64,000 nucleotides of DNA, from contig NZ_CP107929.1 of NCBI RefSeq assembly GCF_036017915.1, forward strand, positions 7,057,001 through 7,121,000, given 5' to 3'. This stretch comes from Micromonospora sp. NBC_00421 (GTDB lineage: Bacteria; Actinomycetota; Actinomycetes; Mycobacteriales; Micromonosporaceae). The notes under the pieces were generated by a model. The model saw only the letters and a program-made list of their open reading frames with translations. It did no database searches and was not told where the DNA came from. How positions within the stretch are numbered: position 1 is the stretch's first letter; each line of letters opens with the position of its first letter. Shown here in pieces: positions 23,642-33,496 of this stretch. The position numbers were made by a program, and so were the translations under genes.

Positions 23642-25603
23642 TCAGCCGAGGGCGCGGAGGAAGCGCTCGGCGATCGGGACGGCGCTGGCCGTACTCGATC
23701 CGCCCTGCTCGACGAAGACGGCGAACGCGACGTCCCCCCGCCAACCGACGAACCAGGCGTGGGTGTGCGCCGGGTCGTCGTCGTACTCGGCGGTGCCGGT
23801 CTTGCCGTACACCGGGCCACCCGGAACGTCGGCCAGGGCCTTGCCGGTGCCGGCGGTGACCACCTCGCGCATCATCGTCTTGAGCCCCGCCACCGACCCG
23901 GCCTTCAGCGGCGGGCCGGCCTCGGCGGGCGCGGCCGGGGCCGGGTCGAGCACCAGCTTCGGCTGCTCCCAGCGGCCCCGGGCGACGGCGGCGGTGGCCC
24001 CGGCCATGGCCAGCGGGCTGACCACTGTGGTGCCCTGGCCGATCGCGGCGGCAGCCTGCTCGGTCGGAGCGTCGCCGGTCGAGACCTTGCCGGTGAAGAC
24101 GTCCGCGCCGAGATCCCAGCTGCCCTCCAGGCCGAGGGTGCGGCCGGCGGCGGCCAGCCCGTCCGGGCCGAGCTGCGGGGCCAGCGCGACGAACGCGGTG
24201 TTGCAGGACTTCGCGAAGTCGGTCCGGAACGGCACCTTGCCCAGGACGAAGTCGTCGGAGTTCTTGAACGACCGACCGTCCACCGCGCGGGTCTTCGGGC
24301 AGTCGACGACTGTCTGCGGGGTCACCGCGCCCTTGTCCAGCAGGCCGAGGGCGCTGACCACCTTGAAGGTGGAGCCGGGCGGCACCTGGGCGGTGAAGGC
24401 CAGGTTCTCCCCGGCAGCCCCGGGACCGTTGGCGGCGGCGAGCACCGCGCCGTCGCTGATCCGCACCGCCACCACCGCCGCCCGCCGCTTCTCGGCCCGC
24501 AACGCGGCGTCGGCGGCGTTCTGGGTGGTCACGTCGAGGCTGGTGCGCACCGGCTGGCCGGCGGTCGGATCCTGCCGGAACGCCTCGGTGACCACCGTGC
24601 TGCCGCCCTCGGTGCTGGGCCGGCGGATCTCCACGGTCGTGCCGGGAACGCCGCGCAGCCGCTCGTCGTAGCGGCCCTGGAGGCCACCGTGGCCGACCAG
24701 GTCACCCTTGGCGTACCGGTCGGGATGGGCGGCCAGGTCGTCGGCCTGCGCCTGGTCGACCGTGCCGAGCAGGGCGCGGGCGAACTCCCGGGTGGGGGCC
24801 AGGTCGAGCTTCTCGGCCCGGAACTTCGTCCCCGGCAGGTCGTAGATCCGGGACCGGATCTGCCGGTACGCCTCGTCGCGCAACGTCACCACCTCGACGA
24901 AGGCGCCCGGATCGGCGTCGGCGAGCCGTTTCGGAAGGTCGGTGAGGTCGACCGGGGGGCTGATCGGCGGCGTGACCGCCTTGAACGCCGCGTCGAGCTT
25001 CCTTACCAGGGCCTTGGCGTCGGTGACCTCGCTCGGCTGCAACCCGATCCGGACCACCGGCCGGGGCGTCACGATCGGCTTCCCCGCGCCGTCCAGCACC
25101 CCGGCCCGGGGGGCGGCGGTCCGCCGCAGCGTCAGCCGGTCACCCTTCTCCAACTGCTCGTGCAGCACCTGTGGCTCCCAGATCACCTGCCACTGGTCGT
25201 CGCCGTCGTGCTGCCGCAGCCGGACCGGCCGCTGGTAGGACCAGTTCACCCCGCCCGGCAGCGCCCACCGGATCTCGACCCGGGTGGTGGCGAGGTTCTT
25301 GGTGACCTCGGGGTCACCGCTGCGGCTCAGGGTGGGCGGGGTGGCGGCGAGGTCACCGGAGAGCTTCTTGATCTCCTCGGCGACGGCGGTGGCGGGCACC
25401 CTCGCCCCGGTCGGGTCGACGAAGCCCACCTTGTCCAGTTTGCCGGAGCGCCAGCCGGCGAGGAACGCCTCCACGCTGCCGTCGAGCCCGTCGTCGCCGG
25501 AGCAGCCGACCAGGGTGCCGGCCGCCAGCACCGAGACGGCCAGGGCCGCGAGACCCCGCCGCAGGGGAGTGCCAGGGCGGTGGTACGGGTACGACAGGGG
25601 CAT
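23642..25603 (-). CDS. Penicillin-binding protein with NTF2-like domain
   Basis: 653 residues. Lipoprotein-type signal (AGTLVGCSGDD), then an NTF2-like (MecA-N) domain about 35-150, a PBP dimerisation domain, and a transpeptidase domain from about 350. Active-site motifs: STFK with Ser about 411, SCN about 466, KTG about 601. It cross-links peptidoglycan outside the membrane; class B-like PBPs with this N-terminus include PBP2a-type proteins of low beta-lactam affinity, though affinity cannot be judged here. ATG 25603 follows GGAAGG. It is divergent from the gdh gene across 292 bases that must hold both promoters. Confidence 0.92.
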   Translation of the reverse strand: MPLSYPYHRPGTPLRRGLAALAVSVLAAGTLVGCSGDDGLDGSVEAFLAGWRSGKLDKVGFVDPTGARVPATAVAEEIKKLSGDLAATPPTLSRSGDPEVTKNLATTRVEIRWALPGGVNWSYQRPVRLRQHDGDDQWQVIWEPQVLHEQLEKGDRLTLRRTAAPRAGVLDGAGKPIVTPRPVVRIGLQPSEVTDAKALVRKLDAAFKAVTPPISPPVDLTDLPKRLADADPGAFVEVVTLRDEAYRQIRSRIYDLPGTKFRAEKLDLAPTREFARALLGTVDQAQADDLAAHPDRYAKGDLVGHGGLQGRYDERLRGVPGTTVEIRRPSTEGGSTVVTEAFRQDPTAGQPVRTSLDVTTQNAADAALRAEKRRAAVVAVRISDGAVLAAANGPGAAGENLAFTAQVPPGSTFKVVSALGLLDKGAVTPQTVVDCPKTRAVDGRSFKNSDDFVLGKVPFRTDFAKSCNTAFVALAPQLGPDGLAAAGRTLGLEGSWDLGADVFTGKVSTGDAPTEQAAAAIGQGTTVVSPLAMAGATAAVARGRWEQPKLVLDPAPAAPAEAGPPLKAGSVAGLKTMMREVVTAGTGKALADVPGGPVYGKTGTAEYDDDPAHTHAWFVGWRGDVAFAVFVEQGGSSTASAVPIAERFLRALG

Positions 25604-25895
25604 GGAGCTGCACCTTCCGAGTGGCGGGCTGCCCTGCACGCTAGTACGCGATCGCCGCCCGTACTGCCCCGCGCGGTGTGGGCGGGGTGAAGAGGCGGGC
25701 GCGGAGGTGTGATGAACATCCCGGGACGGGGTACACGGCACCCGGCCGATCGGGCATCTGCAAGGGCTGCCTGGTCGGTGTCCCGAACCGGACGTCGCAG
25801 CGACGGTCCGCCGACGAAGGCACGAAGCGGCAGGGCCTAAGGTGGGGCGGCAGAGTGACCCACAACGCGGTGGGTCGTCGAGGGGAGTGGCACCC

Positions 25896-28800
25896 ATGGA
25901 CCGGCGTCCGGCGATCAAACCGGGACCCGACCTCCGGCAGAGCGACACCGGCCGGGACGACAGCTTCGATTCGGCCACCGACGGGGACAGCCCGCCGACC
26001 GACGGGGACGGCTACGGTCGACTCGACACCGGCGTGACCGGGATGACCGGTTCGAGCATCGACACCCTCTACGACCTGGGTCTTCCGATGGAAGCTCTCG
26101 GTGACGACGTGGAGGACGCCGCACTCGACGAGCCGGTGCCCAACGCCGAGCGCCTGGTGGCCCAGGCGGTGGCGCTGGCGGGTGACGACCACGACGCGGC
26201 GACCCTGGTGGGTCGGTTCTGGCGGTTCGCGCCGGACGAGGAGCTGATCGGGTTCACCGCCGAGGAGATGCTCGACGCGGCCCGCGCGCACCGGGACCTG
26301 GCCCAGCAGCGGGTGCCGGGCGAGCTGAAGCTGCGCATCCACGCACCCGACGCCGACCAGCACCACACCGTCGTCGAGATCGTCACCGACGACATGCCGT
26401 TCCTTGTCGACTCGGTCACCGCCCTGCTCAATGCCCACCACCTCGACGTACACCTGCTGGTGCACCCGCTGGTGGTGGTCCGGCGGGAGCCGCTGGGCCG
26501 GCTGAGCGAGGTCTCCGCCGACGTGGAGCCGGACGACGCCATCGCCGGTGACCTGGTCGAGAGCTGGATGCGGATCGAGATCGACCCGGTCCGCGACGCC
26601 GAGCTGCGGGACCAGCTGCGCCGCGAGTTGCAGCGGGTGCTCACCGACGTGCGGGAGGCCGTCGAGGACTGGCCCAGGATGCGCCAGCAGGCCCTGGCGC
26701 TCGCCGACGACCTGGCCTCCGCCCGGACGGCGGGCGACCGGCCGCCGGTGCCGGAGAAGGACATCACCGACTCGGTGGAGCTGCTGCGCTGGCTGGCCCA
26801 CGACCACTTCACCTTCCTCGGCTACCGGGAGTACCGCCTGGTCGACTCCGGCGGGCAGGGCGGCCCCGCGCTGGAGGCCGTCCTCGGCACCGGCCTGGGC
26901 ATCCTGCGGTCGGACTCGCCGGAGGCGCGGGCGCTGTCGTCGATGACGCCGGAGGCGCACGAGAAGGTGATGGAGAAGCGGCTGCTGATCATCACCAAGG
27001 CGAACTCCCGGGCCACCGTGCACCGCTCGGCCTACCTGGACTACATCGGGTTCAAGATCTTCGACTCGGCCGGCGAGGTGGTCGGCGAGCGGCGGTTCCT
27101 CGGCCTGTTCTCCACCGCGGCCTACCGGACCAGCGTCCGGGAGCTGCCTGTGGTCCGCCGCAAGGTGGCCGAGGTGCTGGACCGCTCCGGGCTGAGCCAG
27201 CGCAGCCACTCCGGCAAGGACCTGCTCCAGATCCTGGAGACCTACCCGCGTGACGAGCTGTTCCAGATCAAGACCGACGACCTCTACCACGCGGTGGTCG
27301 GCGTGCTGAGGATGGCCGGCCGCCGGCAGCTGCGGGTGTTCCTGCGCCGCGACGCGTACGGGCGGTTCATCTCCTGCCTGATCTACCTGCCCCGGGACCG
27401 GTTCACCACCCAGAACCGGCTGCGCATGCAGGACATCCTGCTGCGCGAGCTGAACGGGGTCGGGGTGGACTACACCACCCGGGTCACCGAGTCGATGCTG
27501 GCCCGGGTGCACTTCATCGTCCGGACCGACCCGAACCGGCCGCCCGGGGAGATCGACGCCGACCTGCTCGCCGAGGAGTTGGCCGACGCCACGAGGCTGT
27601 GGGACGACGACTACCGGCTGGTGCTGGAACGCAAACTCGGCGACGAGCAGTCCAAGCACCTGTTCGCCAGGTACGCCGACGCCTTCCCGGAGGGCTACAA
27701 GGACGGGCACACGCCGTACGAGGCGATGAAGGACCTGGCCAAGCTGGAGCTGCTGGAGGAGCCCGGCCAGCTGGAGATGCACCTGTTCCGCAAGCAGTGG
27801 GCACCCCAGCGCGACGTCGGGGCCGACGAGGCGATGGACGTCCGCTTCAAGGTCTACCGGTACGGCGAGCCGATGATGCTCTCCGCCGTGCTGCCGGTGC
27901 TGCACTCGCTCGGCGTCCGGGTGGTCGACGAGCACCCGTACGAGGTGGACCGGATCGACGGCCGGGTCTTCCTCTACGACTTCGGGCTGCGGCTGCCCGA
28001 GGGGCACCAGGAGCTGGCCGAGGTGCGCCCGCACGTGGAGAACGCCTTCGCCGCCGCCTGGCGGGGCGAGGCCGAGGTGGACGGCTTCAACGAGCTGGTC
28101 CTGCGCGGCGGCCTGACCTGGCGGCAGGTGGTGGTGCTGCGGGCGTACGCGAAGTACCTGCGGCAGACCGGGGCGGTCTTCTCCCAGGAGTACATGGAAC
28201 AGACCTTCATCGCGTACCCGCAGATCGCCGCGCTGCTGGTGGAGCTCTTCGAGGTGCGGTTCGTCCCGGACGGACGGAGCACCGAGCAGCGCCGGGAGCG
28301 CAGCGGCGAGCTGGTCGAGGCGATCGGGGCGGCCCTGGACGACGTGGCCAGCCTCGACCAGGACCGGATCCTGCGCGCCTACCTGACGTTGATGCAGGCC
28401 ACCCTGCGGACCAGCTTCTACCAGAAGCGCGCCGACGGGCGACCCAAGCCGTACGTGGCGTTCAAGCTGGACCCGCAGGCCATTCCGGACCTGCCGGCGC
28501 CCCGGCCCAAGTTCGAGATCTTCGTCTACTCGCCCCGGTTCGAGGGTGTGCACCTGCGGTACGGGCCGGTGGCCCGGGGCGGGCTGCGCTGGTCCGACCG
28601 GCGGGAGGACTTCCGTACCGAGGTGCTCGGCCTGGTCAAGGCGCAGATGGTGAAGAACGCGGTGATCGTGCCGGTGGGCGCCAAGGGCGGCTTCGTGCTG
28701 AAGCAGAAGCCGGGGGACCGGGACGAGGCGGTCGCCTGCTACCAGGAGTTCGTCGGCGCGATGCTCGACGTCACCGACAACATCGTCTCCGGGGAGATCG

Positions 28801-30962
28801 TCCCGCCGACGGACGTGGTGCGGCACGACCCCGACGACCCCTACCTGGTGGTCGCGGCGGACAAGGGCACCGCGACGTTCTCCGACACCGCCAACCGGAT
28901 CTCGGCCGCGCACTGCTTCTGGCTGGGCGACGCGTTCGCCTCCGGCGGTTCGGCCGGCTACGACCACAAGAGGATGGGCATCACCGCCCGGGGCGCCTGG
29001 GAGTCGGTCAAGCGGCACTTCCGCGAGCTGGGCCACGACACCCAGACGGCCGACTTCACAGTGGTCGGGGTCGGTGACATGTCCGGCGACGTGTTCGGCA
29101 ACGGGATGCTGCTCTCCGAGCACATCCGGCTGGTGGCCGCGTTCGACCACAGGCACATCTTCCTCGACCCGGACCCGGACGCCGCCGCCTCGTACGCCGA
29201 GCGGAAGCGGCTGTTCGACCTGCCCCGGTCGTCCTGGGAGGACTACGACCCGAAGCTGATCTCCGAGGGCGGCGGGATCTTCCCCCGGGGTGCCAAGTCC
29301 ATCCCGATCACCCCGCAGGTGCGGGCCGCCATCGGCCTGGCCGACGACGTCACCCAGCTCAGCCCGCCGGAGCTGATGAAGGCGATCCTCACCGCACCGG
29401 TGGACCTGTTCTGGAACGGCGGCATCGGCACCTACGTGAAGGCGTCCAGCCAGACCAACGCCGAGGTGGGCGACAAGTCCAACGACGCGATCCGGGTGGA
29501 CGGCAGGAGCCTGCGCTGCCGGGTCGTCGGCGAGGGCGGCAACCTGGGCTGCACCCAGCACGGCCGGATCGAGTACGCGATGACCGGCGGCCGGATCTAC
29601 ACCGACTTCATCGACAACGCGGCCGGGGTGGACTGCTCCGACCACGAGGTGAACATCAAGATCCTGCTCAACACGGCGGTCGCCGACGGCGCGCTGGACG
29701 TCCCCGCCCGCGACGAACTGCTCGCCCAGATGACCGACGAGGTCGCCGAGCTGGTGCTGCGGGACAACTACGACCAGGCGCGGGCGATAAACAACTCGCA
29801 GGCCCAGGCCGCCTCGCTGCTGCCTGTGCACCGCCGGATGATCAGTGAGCTGGAACGGGCCGGTCAGCTCGACCGGGCGCTGGAGGCGCTGCCCCCGGAC
29901 GAGGAGCTGGCGGTACGCACCGAGTCCGGGCTCACCGCGCCGGAGTTCGCGGTGCTGCTCGCGTACGTGAAGATCGTGCTGGAGCGGGAGATCCTCAACG
30001 AGGGCCTCGCGGACGAGGAGTGGACGACCGACGTCCTGGTCAAGTACTTCCCGACGCCGATGCGCGAGCGGTTCGCCGACCGGATGGCCCAGCACCGGCT
30101 GCGCCGGGACATCGTCACCACCGTCCTGGTCAACGAGGCGATCAACCGGGGCGGCATCTCGTTCGTCTTCCGGGTCGTCGAGGAGACGGCCGCGTCGGCG
30201 GCCGACGTGATCCGGGCGTACGTGGTGGTCCGCGAGGTCTTCGGGCTGCGGGAGCTGTGGGCCGCGGTCGAGGCGCTCGACAACCAGGTCTCGCCGGAGT
30301 TGCAGACGAGCGTCTACCTGGACACCCGGCGGCTGCTCGACCGGGCGGTGCGCTGGCTGGTGACCAACAGGCGCTCGCCGATCGACGTGCCGGCCGAGAT
30401 CGACCGGCTCCGCGACGGGGTGGCCCGGCTGCTGCCCGACCTCCAGGAGCGGTTCCACGGCAGCGAGCGGGAGTCGCTGCGGGCGCACATCGACGCGATG
30501 ACCGGCCGGGGACTGCCGCCCGACCTGGCCGAGCAGGCGACCCGGCTGATGTACAGCTTCGGTCTGCTGGACGTGGTGGAGACGGCCCGGACCGGTGGGC
30601 GGGACGTCGGCGAGGTGGCCTCGGTCTACTTCGTGCTCTCCGACCGGTTCCGGGTGGACTCGCTGCTGTCGAAGATCTCCCTGCTGCCGCGTGAGGACCG
30701 CTGGCAGACGCTGGCCCGGATGGCGCTGCGCTACGACCTGTACGCCGCGCTGGCCGCGCTCACCGGGGAGGTGCTCGACTCCACGCCGGACGACCTGCCG
30801 CCGCAGGAGCGGGTGCTCCAGTGGGAACAGTCGAACGCCACCTCGATCCACCGGGCGAACCGGGCCATGGGGGAGTTCGACGAGTCGCGGGCCGACCTCG
30901 CCTCGCTGTCGGTGCTGCTGCGACAGATCCGTACCCTGGTGCGGACGTCCGGCGCCGCCTGA
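25896..30962 (+). CDS. gdh: NAD-specific glutamate dehydrogenase, large (180 kDa) class
   Basis: 1688 residues, matching the 1600-1700 residues of the L180 class found in Streptomyces and Mycobacterium. ACT-like regulatory segments are in the first 500 residues. The catalytic core includes GPVARGGLRWSDR near 890, then AQMVKNAVIVPVGAKGGF with the catalytic Lys, and the Rossmann part RVVGEGGNLGCTQHGRIEY near 1215. It oxidatively deaminates glutamate to 2-oxoglutarate with NAD. An N-terminal extension of about 50 residues (Asp/Gly-rich) precedes the conserved start. ATG 25896 follows GAGGGGAG. A perfect terminator follows the stop. It appears monocistronic. Confidence 0.95.
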   Translation: MDRRPAIKPGPDLRQSDTGRDDSFDSATDGDSPPTDGDGYGRLDTGVTGMTGSSIDTLYDLGLPMEALGDDVEDAALDEPVPNAERLVAQAVALAGDDHDAATLVGRFWRFAPDEELIGFTAEEMLDAARAHRDLAQQRVPGELKLRIHAPDADQHHTVVEIVTDDMPFLVDSVTALLNAHHLDVHLLVHPLVVVRREPLGRLSEVSADVEPDDAIAGDLVESWMRIEIDPVRDAELRDQLRRELQRVLTDVREAVEDWPRMRQQALALADDLASARTAGDRPPVPEKDITDSVELLRWLAHDHFTFLGYREYRLVDSGGQGGPALEAVLGTGLGILRSDSPEARALSSMTPEAHEKVMEKRLLIITKANSRATVHRSAYLDYIGFKIFDSAGEVVGERRFLGLFSTAAYRTSVRELPVVRRKVAEVLDRSGLSQRSHSGKDLLQILETYPRDELFQIKTDDLYHAVVGVLRMAGRRQLRVFLRRDAYGRFISCLIYLPRDRFTTQNRLRMQDILLRELNGVGVDYTTRVTESMLARVHFIVRTDPNRPPGEIDADLLAEELADATRLWDDDYRLVLERKLGDEQSKHLFARYADAFPEGYKDGHTPYEAMKDLAKLELLEEPGQLEMHLFRKQWAPQRDVGADEAMDVRFKVYRYGEPMMLSAVLPVLHSLGVRVVDEHPYEVDRIDGRVFLYDFGLRLPEGHQELAEVRPHVENAFAAAWRGEAEVDGFNELVLRGGLTWRQVVVLRAYAKYLRQTGAVFSQEYMEQTFIAYPQIAALLVELFEVRFVPDGRSTEQRRERSGELVEAIGAALDDVASLDQDRILRAYLTLMQATLRTSFYQKRADGRPKPYVAFKLDPQAIPDLPAPRPKFEIFVYSPRFEGVHLRYGPVARGGLRWSDRREDFRTEVLGLVKAQMVKNAVIVPVGAKGGFVLKQKPGDRDEAVACYQEFVGAMLDVTDNIVSGEIVPPTDVVRHDPDDPYLVVAADKGTATFSDTANRISAAHCFWLGDAFASGGSAGYDHKRMGITARGAWESVKRHFRELGHDTQTADFTVVGVGDMSGDVFGNGMLLSEHIRLVAAFDHRHIFLDPDPDAAASYAERKRLFDLPRSSWEDYDPKLISEGGGIFPRGAKSIPITPQVRAAIGLADDVTQLSPPELMKAILTAPVDLFWNGGIGTYVKASSQTNAEVGDKSNDAIRVDGRSLRCRVVGEGGNLGCTQHGRIEYAMTGGRIYTDFIDNAAGVDCSDHEVNIKILLNTAVADGALDVPARDELLAQMTDEVAELVLRDNYDQARAINNSQAQAASLLPVHRRMISELERAGQLDRALEALPPDEELAVRTESGLTAPEFAVLLAYVKIVLEREILNEGLADEEWTTDVLVKYFPTPMRERFADRMAQHRLRRDIVTTVLVNEAINRGGISFVFRVVEETAASAADVIRAYVVVREVFGLRELWAAVEALDNQVSPELQTSVYLDTRRLLDRAVRWLVTNRRSPIDVPAEIDRLRDGVARLLPDLQERFHGSERESLRAHIDAMTGRGLPPDLAEQATRLMYSFGLLDVVETARTGGRDVGEVASVYFVLSDRFRVDSLLSKISLLPREDRWQTLARMALRYDLYAALAALTGEVLDSTPDDLPPQERVLQWEQSNATSIHRANRAMGEFDESRADLASLSVLLRQIRTLVRTSGAA

Positions 30963-30970
30963 CCGTACGC

Positions 30971-31008
30971 CGACCCGCGCCTCCGGTTCGGAGGCGCGGG
31001 TCGTTTTC
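30971..31008 (+). terminator. Rho-independent terminator after gdh
   Basis: Perfect 15-bp stem CGACCCGCGCCTCCG (30971-30985) with 30989-31003, three-base loop, followed by TTTTC. It lies between gdh (+) and the convergent sortase (-). Confidence 0.93.
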
Positions 31009-31056
31009 TCCCGCCCGCAGGTGCGGGTCCGCACGCGACAGTGGTCGCGGACGGGG

Positions 31057-31794
31057 TCAGGACGTCAGCGTGGCGAAGACGATCACGTTGTCCCGGTAGC
31101 TGCCCGCACCCTGGTCGAACTGGCCGCCGCAGGTCACCACCCGTAGTCCGGGGCGGTCGTTCGGGCCGTACACCTGCTCGGTGGGGAACTGCTCCTTGGG
31201 GTAGGACCGCACCTCGTCGACGGTGAAGGTGGCGACGCTACCGTCCGCCCGGGTCACCGCGACGAGGTCGCCCGGCAGCAGCGCGCCGAGTTGGAAGAAG
31301 ACCGCCGGACCGAGCTTCGCCGAGTCGACGTGCCCGACGATCACCGCGTTGCCGGTCTCGCCGGGGCTGGTCCCCGGCTCGTACCAGCCGGCGCGCTGGG
31401 CCTGGTCCAGCGGGGGCACCTGGACCGTGCCGTCCGGGTTGGTGCCCAACGGCATGATCTCCGCGTTGACCCCGATCTTGGGGATGGTGATGGTGGTGGG
31501 GGCGGACCGGGGCAGCGGAACGGGACCCGGTGGGACGCTCGCGTCGGCGGGCACCTGGGCGTCCGGGTCGTCCACCGGCCCGGTGTCCTCGCCGGGGGTG
31601 GTCGCCGGGGCGGGCTGCGGCGCGGACTGGGCCGCGGGCTGCGGTGGACGCGGCGGGGGCGCGCTGCGGATCGACGCACCGACCAGGCCGGAGCCGGCCA
31701 TGGCGAGTAGGACGACGACGGCCGCGCCGGCGGCACGCCACGGTCTCCCGTGACGGCCGCCGGCCCGTGTCGCCGTCAGGTCAGCCGAGCTCAT
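31057..31794 (-). CDS. Class F sortase
   Basis: 245 residues. An N-terminal membrane anchor (AAGAAVVVLLAMAGSGLVGA) and a Pro/Ala-rich linker of about 60 residues precede the sortase beta-barrel. Catalytic His is in VIVGHVDSA, Cys in RVVTCGGQFD and Arg in GSYRDNVIVFA. It attaches secreted proteins to the cell surface by transpeptidation. Its start overlaps the end of the upstream surface-protein gene by 14 bases, which points to that protein as its substrate. Confidence 0.9.
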   Translation of the reverse strand: MSSADLTATRAGGRHGRPWRAAGAAVVVLLAMAGSGLVGASIRSAPPPRPPQPAAQSAPQPAPATTPGEDTGPVDDPDAQVPADASVPPGPVPLPRSAPTTITIPKIGVNAEIMPLGTNPDGTVQVPPLDQAQRAGWYEPGTSPGETGNAVIVGHVDSAKLGPAVFFQLGALLPGDLVAVTRADGSVATFTVDEVRSYPKEQFPTEQVYGPNDRPGLRVVTCGGQFDQGAGSYRDNVIVFATLTS

Positions 31795-32950
31795 CGGCCC
31801 GACGCCGACGCATCAGCACGATGCCGCCGAGGGCTGCCGCACCGATCATGCCCGCTCCACCGGCGACCATGCTCCGGTCGGCACCGGTGGTGGTCATCCC
31901 ACCGTCGCCGCCGTCGACGTGCCCCTTCGGCAGGACGACCAGTTCGCCCTCGCCGCACGAGCCCTCCAGCTCGTACTTGCCCGGACGGGCGTCCTCGGAG
32001 ACCTTGGCCTCGCCGTAGTAGACGAAGTCCTTCTTGTGCTCCCAGCCGCCCTCGTCCTTGCCGTAGCCGGACTCCTCGTCCTGGCCGTACTCGTCGTGGC
32101 CTAGCCACTCCTCCTCGCCGTAGCCCGGCTTGCCGTGTTCGTCGGACTCTTCGCCCGCACCCGGCTTGCCGTGTTCGTCGGACTCTTCGCCCGCACCCGG
32201 CTTGCCGTGTTCGTCGGGCTTGCCGTGCTCTTCGCCCTTGCCCTCTTCGCCCTTGCCGTGTTCGTCGGACTCTTCGCCCGCACCCGGCTTGCCGTGTTCG
32301 TCGGGCTTGCCGTGCTCTTCGCCCTTGCCCTCTTCGCCCTTGCCGTGTTCGTCGGACTCTTCGCCCGCACCCGGCTTGCCGTGTTCGTCGGGCTTGCCGT
32401 GCTCCTCACCCTTGCCCTCTTCGCCCTTGCCTCCGTGGTCCGGGCCCTGGTCGGCGGCCATGAAGCCACCGCCCTGACCGTCGGCCGGGGGCTGCCCCCC
32501 GCCGTCGGCCGGAGGCTGTCCACCCTCGGCCGGGGGCTGGGGCTTGGGACCGTTGCCGTCGGGGCCCTTTCCGTCCGGGCCCTTGCCGTGGTCCTCGCCC
32601 TTGCCCTCCTCGCCCTTGCCGTGTCCCTCGTCCTTGCCGTGCTCTTCGCCCTTGCCCTCTTCGTCCTTCCCGTCGCCGTGGTCCTCGCCCCGGCCGTCGG
32701 CCGGCTTGAGCTTGACCTTGCCGGTGACCTTGGACCAGACGAAGGCCTGCTCCTGCGGTTCCGGGCAGATGGCGATGAGTTTGACCTCCTCGCCGGGCTT
32801 GACGACGTGCGGCTTGGCGAAGACCTTGCCGTCCCGGCTCTCGCCGTCGTGGTGACCGTCCGCGAACGCGATCCCCGGCGAGAAGACCAGAAGGGACGCG
32901 CCACCGAGAGCGGCACCCGCGACGACCTTCCCGAGCATCTTGTTAGCCAT
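31781..32950 (-). CDS. Repetitive surface protein with sortase-type tail
   Basis: 389 residues. A signal peptide (LGKVVAGAALGGASLLVF, cut near FADG) is followed by a domain of about 60 residues (KPGEEVKLIAICPEP), then about 170 residues of Gly/Lys/Glu/Asp/His-rich repeats (GKGEEHGKPDEHGKPGAGEE), a short domain with two Cys, and a tail MTTTGADRSMVAGGAGMIG followed by a hydrophobic segment and RRRR. The tail has the layout of a sorting signal but MTTTG in place of LPxTG. The charged repeats suggest a long wall-spanning or metal-binding stalk. ATG 32950; a GTG at 32962 is possible. Overlaps the sortase gene. Confidence 0.82.
   Translation of the reverse strand: MANKMLGKVVAGAALGGASLLVFSPGIAFADGHHDGESRDGKVFAKPHVVKPGEEVKLIAICPEPQEQAFVWSKVTGKVKLKPADGRGEDHGDGKDEEGKGEEHGKDEGHGKGEEGKGEDHGKGPDGKGPDGNGPKPQPPAEGGQPPADGGGQPPADGQGGGFMAADQGPDHGGKGEEGKGEEHGKPDEHGKPGAGEESDEHGKGEEGKGEEHGKPDEHGKPGAGEESDEHGKGEEGKGEEHGKPDEHGKPGAGEESDEHGKPGAGEESDEHGKPGYGEEEWLGHDEYGQDEESGYGKDEGGWEHKKDFVYYGEAKVSEDARPGKYELEGSCGEGELVVLPKGHVDGGDGGMTTTGADRSMVAGGAGMIGAAALGGIVLMRRRRADELG
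32120..32435 (-). repeat. Tandem coding repeats of the surface protein
   Basis: Three copies of a unit of about 29 codons (EEGKGEEHGKPDEHGKPGAG and ESDEH) and extra copies of GKPGAGEESDEH, near-identical at DNA level, so recent amplification or homogenisation is likely. Confidence 0.85.
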
Positions 32951-33053
32951 GACCTGCGTCACTCCATCCCCTGTTGTCCTGAGCCCGACGACAGTCGAGC
33001 TATGACCGACGTTAGACCGTTTCACGACTTATCCGGGGAAAGATTCGTGTTTT

Positions 33054-33080
33054 CGGCTTTACCGATGATCACGGCTTTAC
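33054..33080. promoter_or_regulatory. Direct repeats upstream of the surface-protein gene
   Basis: CGGCTTTAC occurs at 33054-33062 and 33072-33080, an 18-bp period, about 105-130 bases before the surface-protein start. Possible activator sites; nothing else supports this. Confidence 0.3.
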
Positions 33081-33225
33081 GGGTTCAAGGCCGGTTGTGT
33101 CGGCATTGTCGCCACGGTGCGCGGTTGCTGTCCGCCCGGCGGAGCTGGGCGGGGATACGCTCGACGGGGTCGGAGTCACCTGGCGGGCGTTGCGGGCAGG
33201 TTGCCGCGAGGTATCGAGCCATTGC

Positions 33226-33243
33226 CATGGAAGCGCTCCCATG
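33226..33243. promoter_or_regulatory. CebR/CelR-type operator upstream of the cellulase
   Basis: TGGAAGCGCTCCCA at 33228-33241 differs in one base from TGGGAGCGCTCCCA, the operator of the LacI-family cellulose regulators CebR (Streptomyces) and CelR (Thermobifida). It sits about 255 bases before the GH6 start and is flanked by CA and TG that extend the palindrome. The regulator gene is not in the window. Confidence 0.8.
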
Positions 33244-33496
33244 CAAGAATCCGTGTACGCGGTTCGGGGAGCCACACCGCGTGCGGCAGATGTCGAGGGC
33301 AACCGGTGCACCGGACGACGTCACCGCCGACCGGTCCCACGGGACCGGTGCAGCTCGCCACCACCACGCCCGTCCCCCCAGGCCGGGCACCCCCGAGATG
33401 TCCCGTTGGCGCCGGGGTCGTCCGTACCCCAGGACGCTCACGCGCCACTTGCCGGTCCCCACGCGGTGCCGGTCTCGCCCAAGGAGTGCAAAAGGC

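Noticed and set aside
25641..31034. Open frame of 1797 codons on the minus strand opposite gdh
   Set aside because: Its codons are the antisense of a well conserved enzyme; composition (His/Arg/Val/Gln-rich) matches high-GC shadow frames, and no domain is visible.
33054..33080. Promoter for the cellulase at the CGGCTTTAC repeats
   Set aside because: It is over 400 bases from the cellulase start and nearer the divergent surface-protein gene; kept only as a weak feature for that gene.
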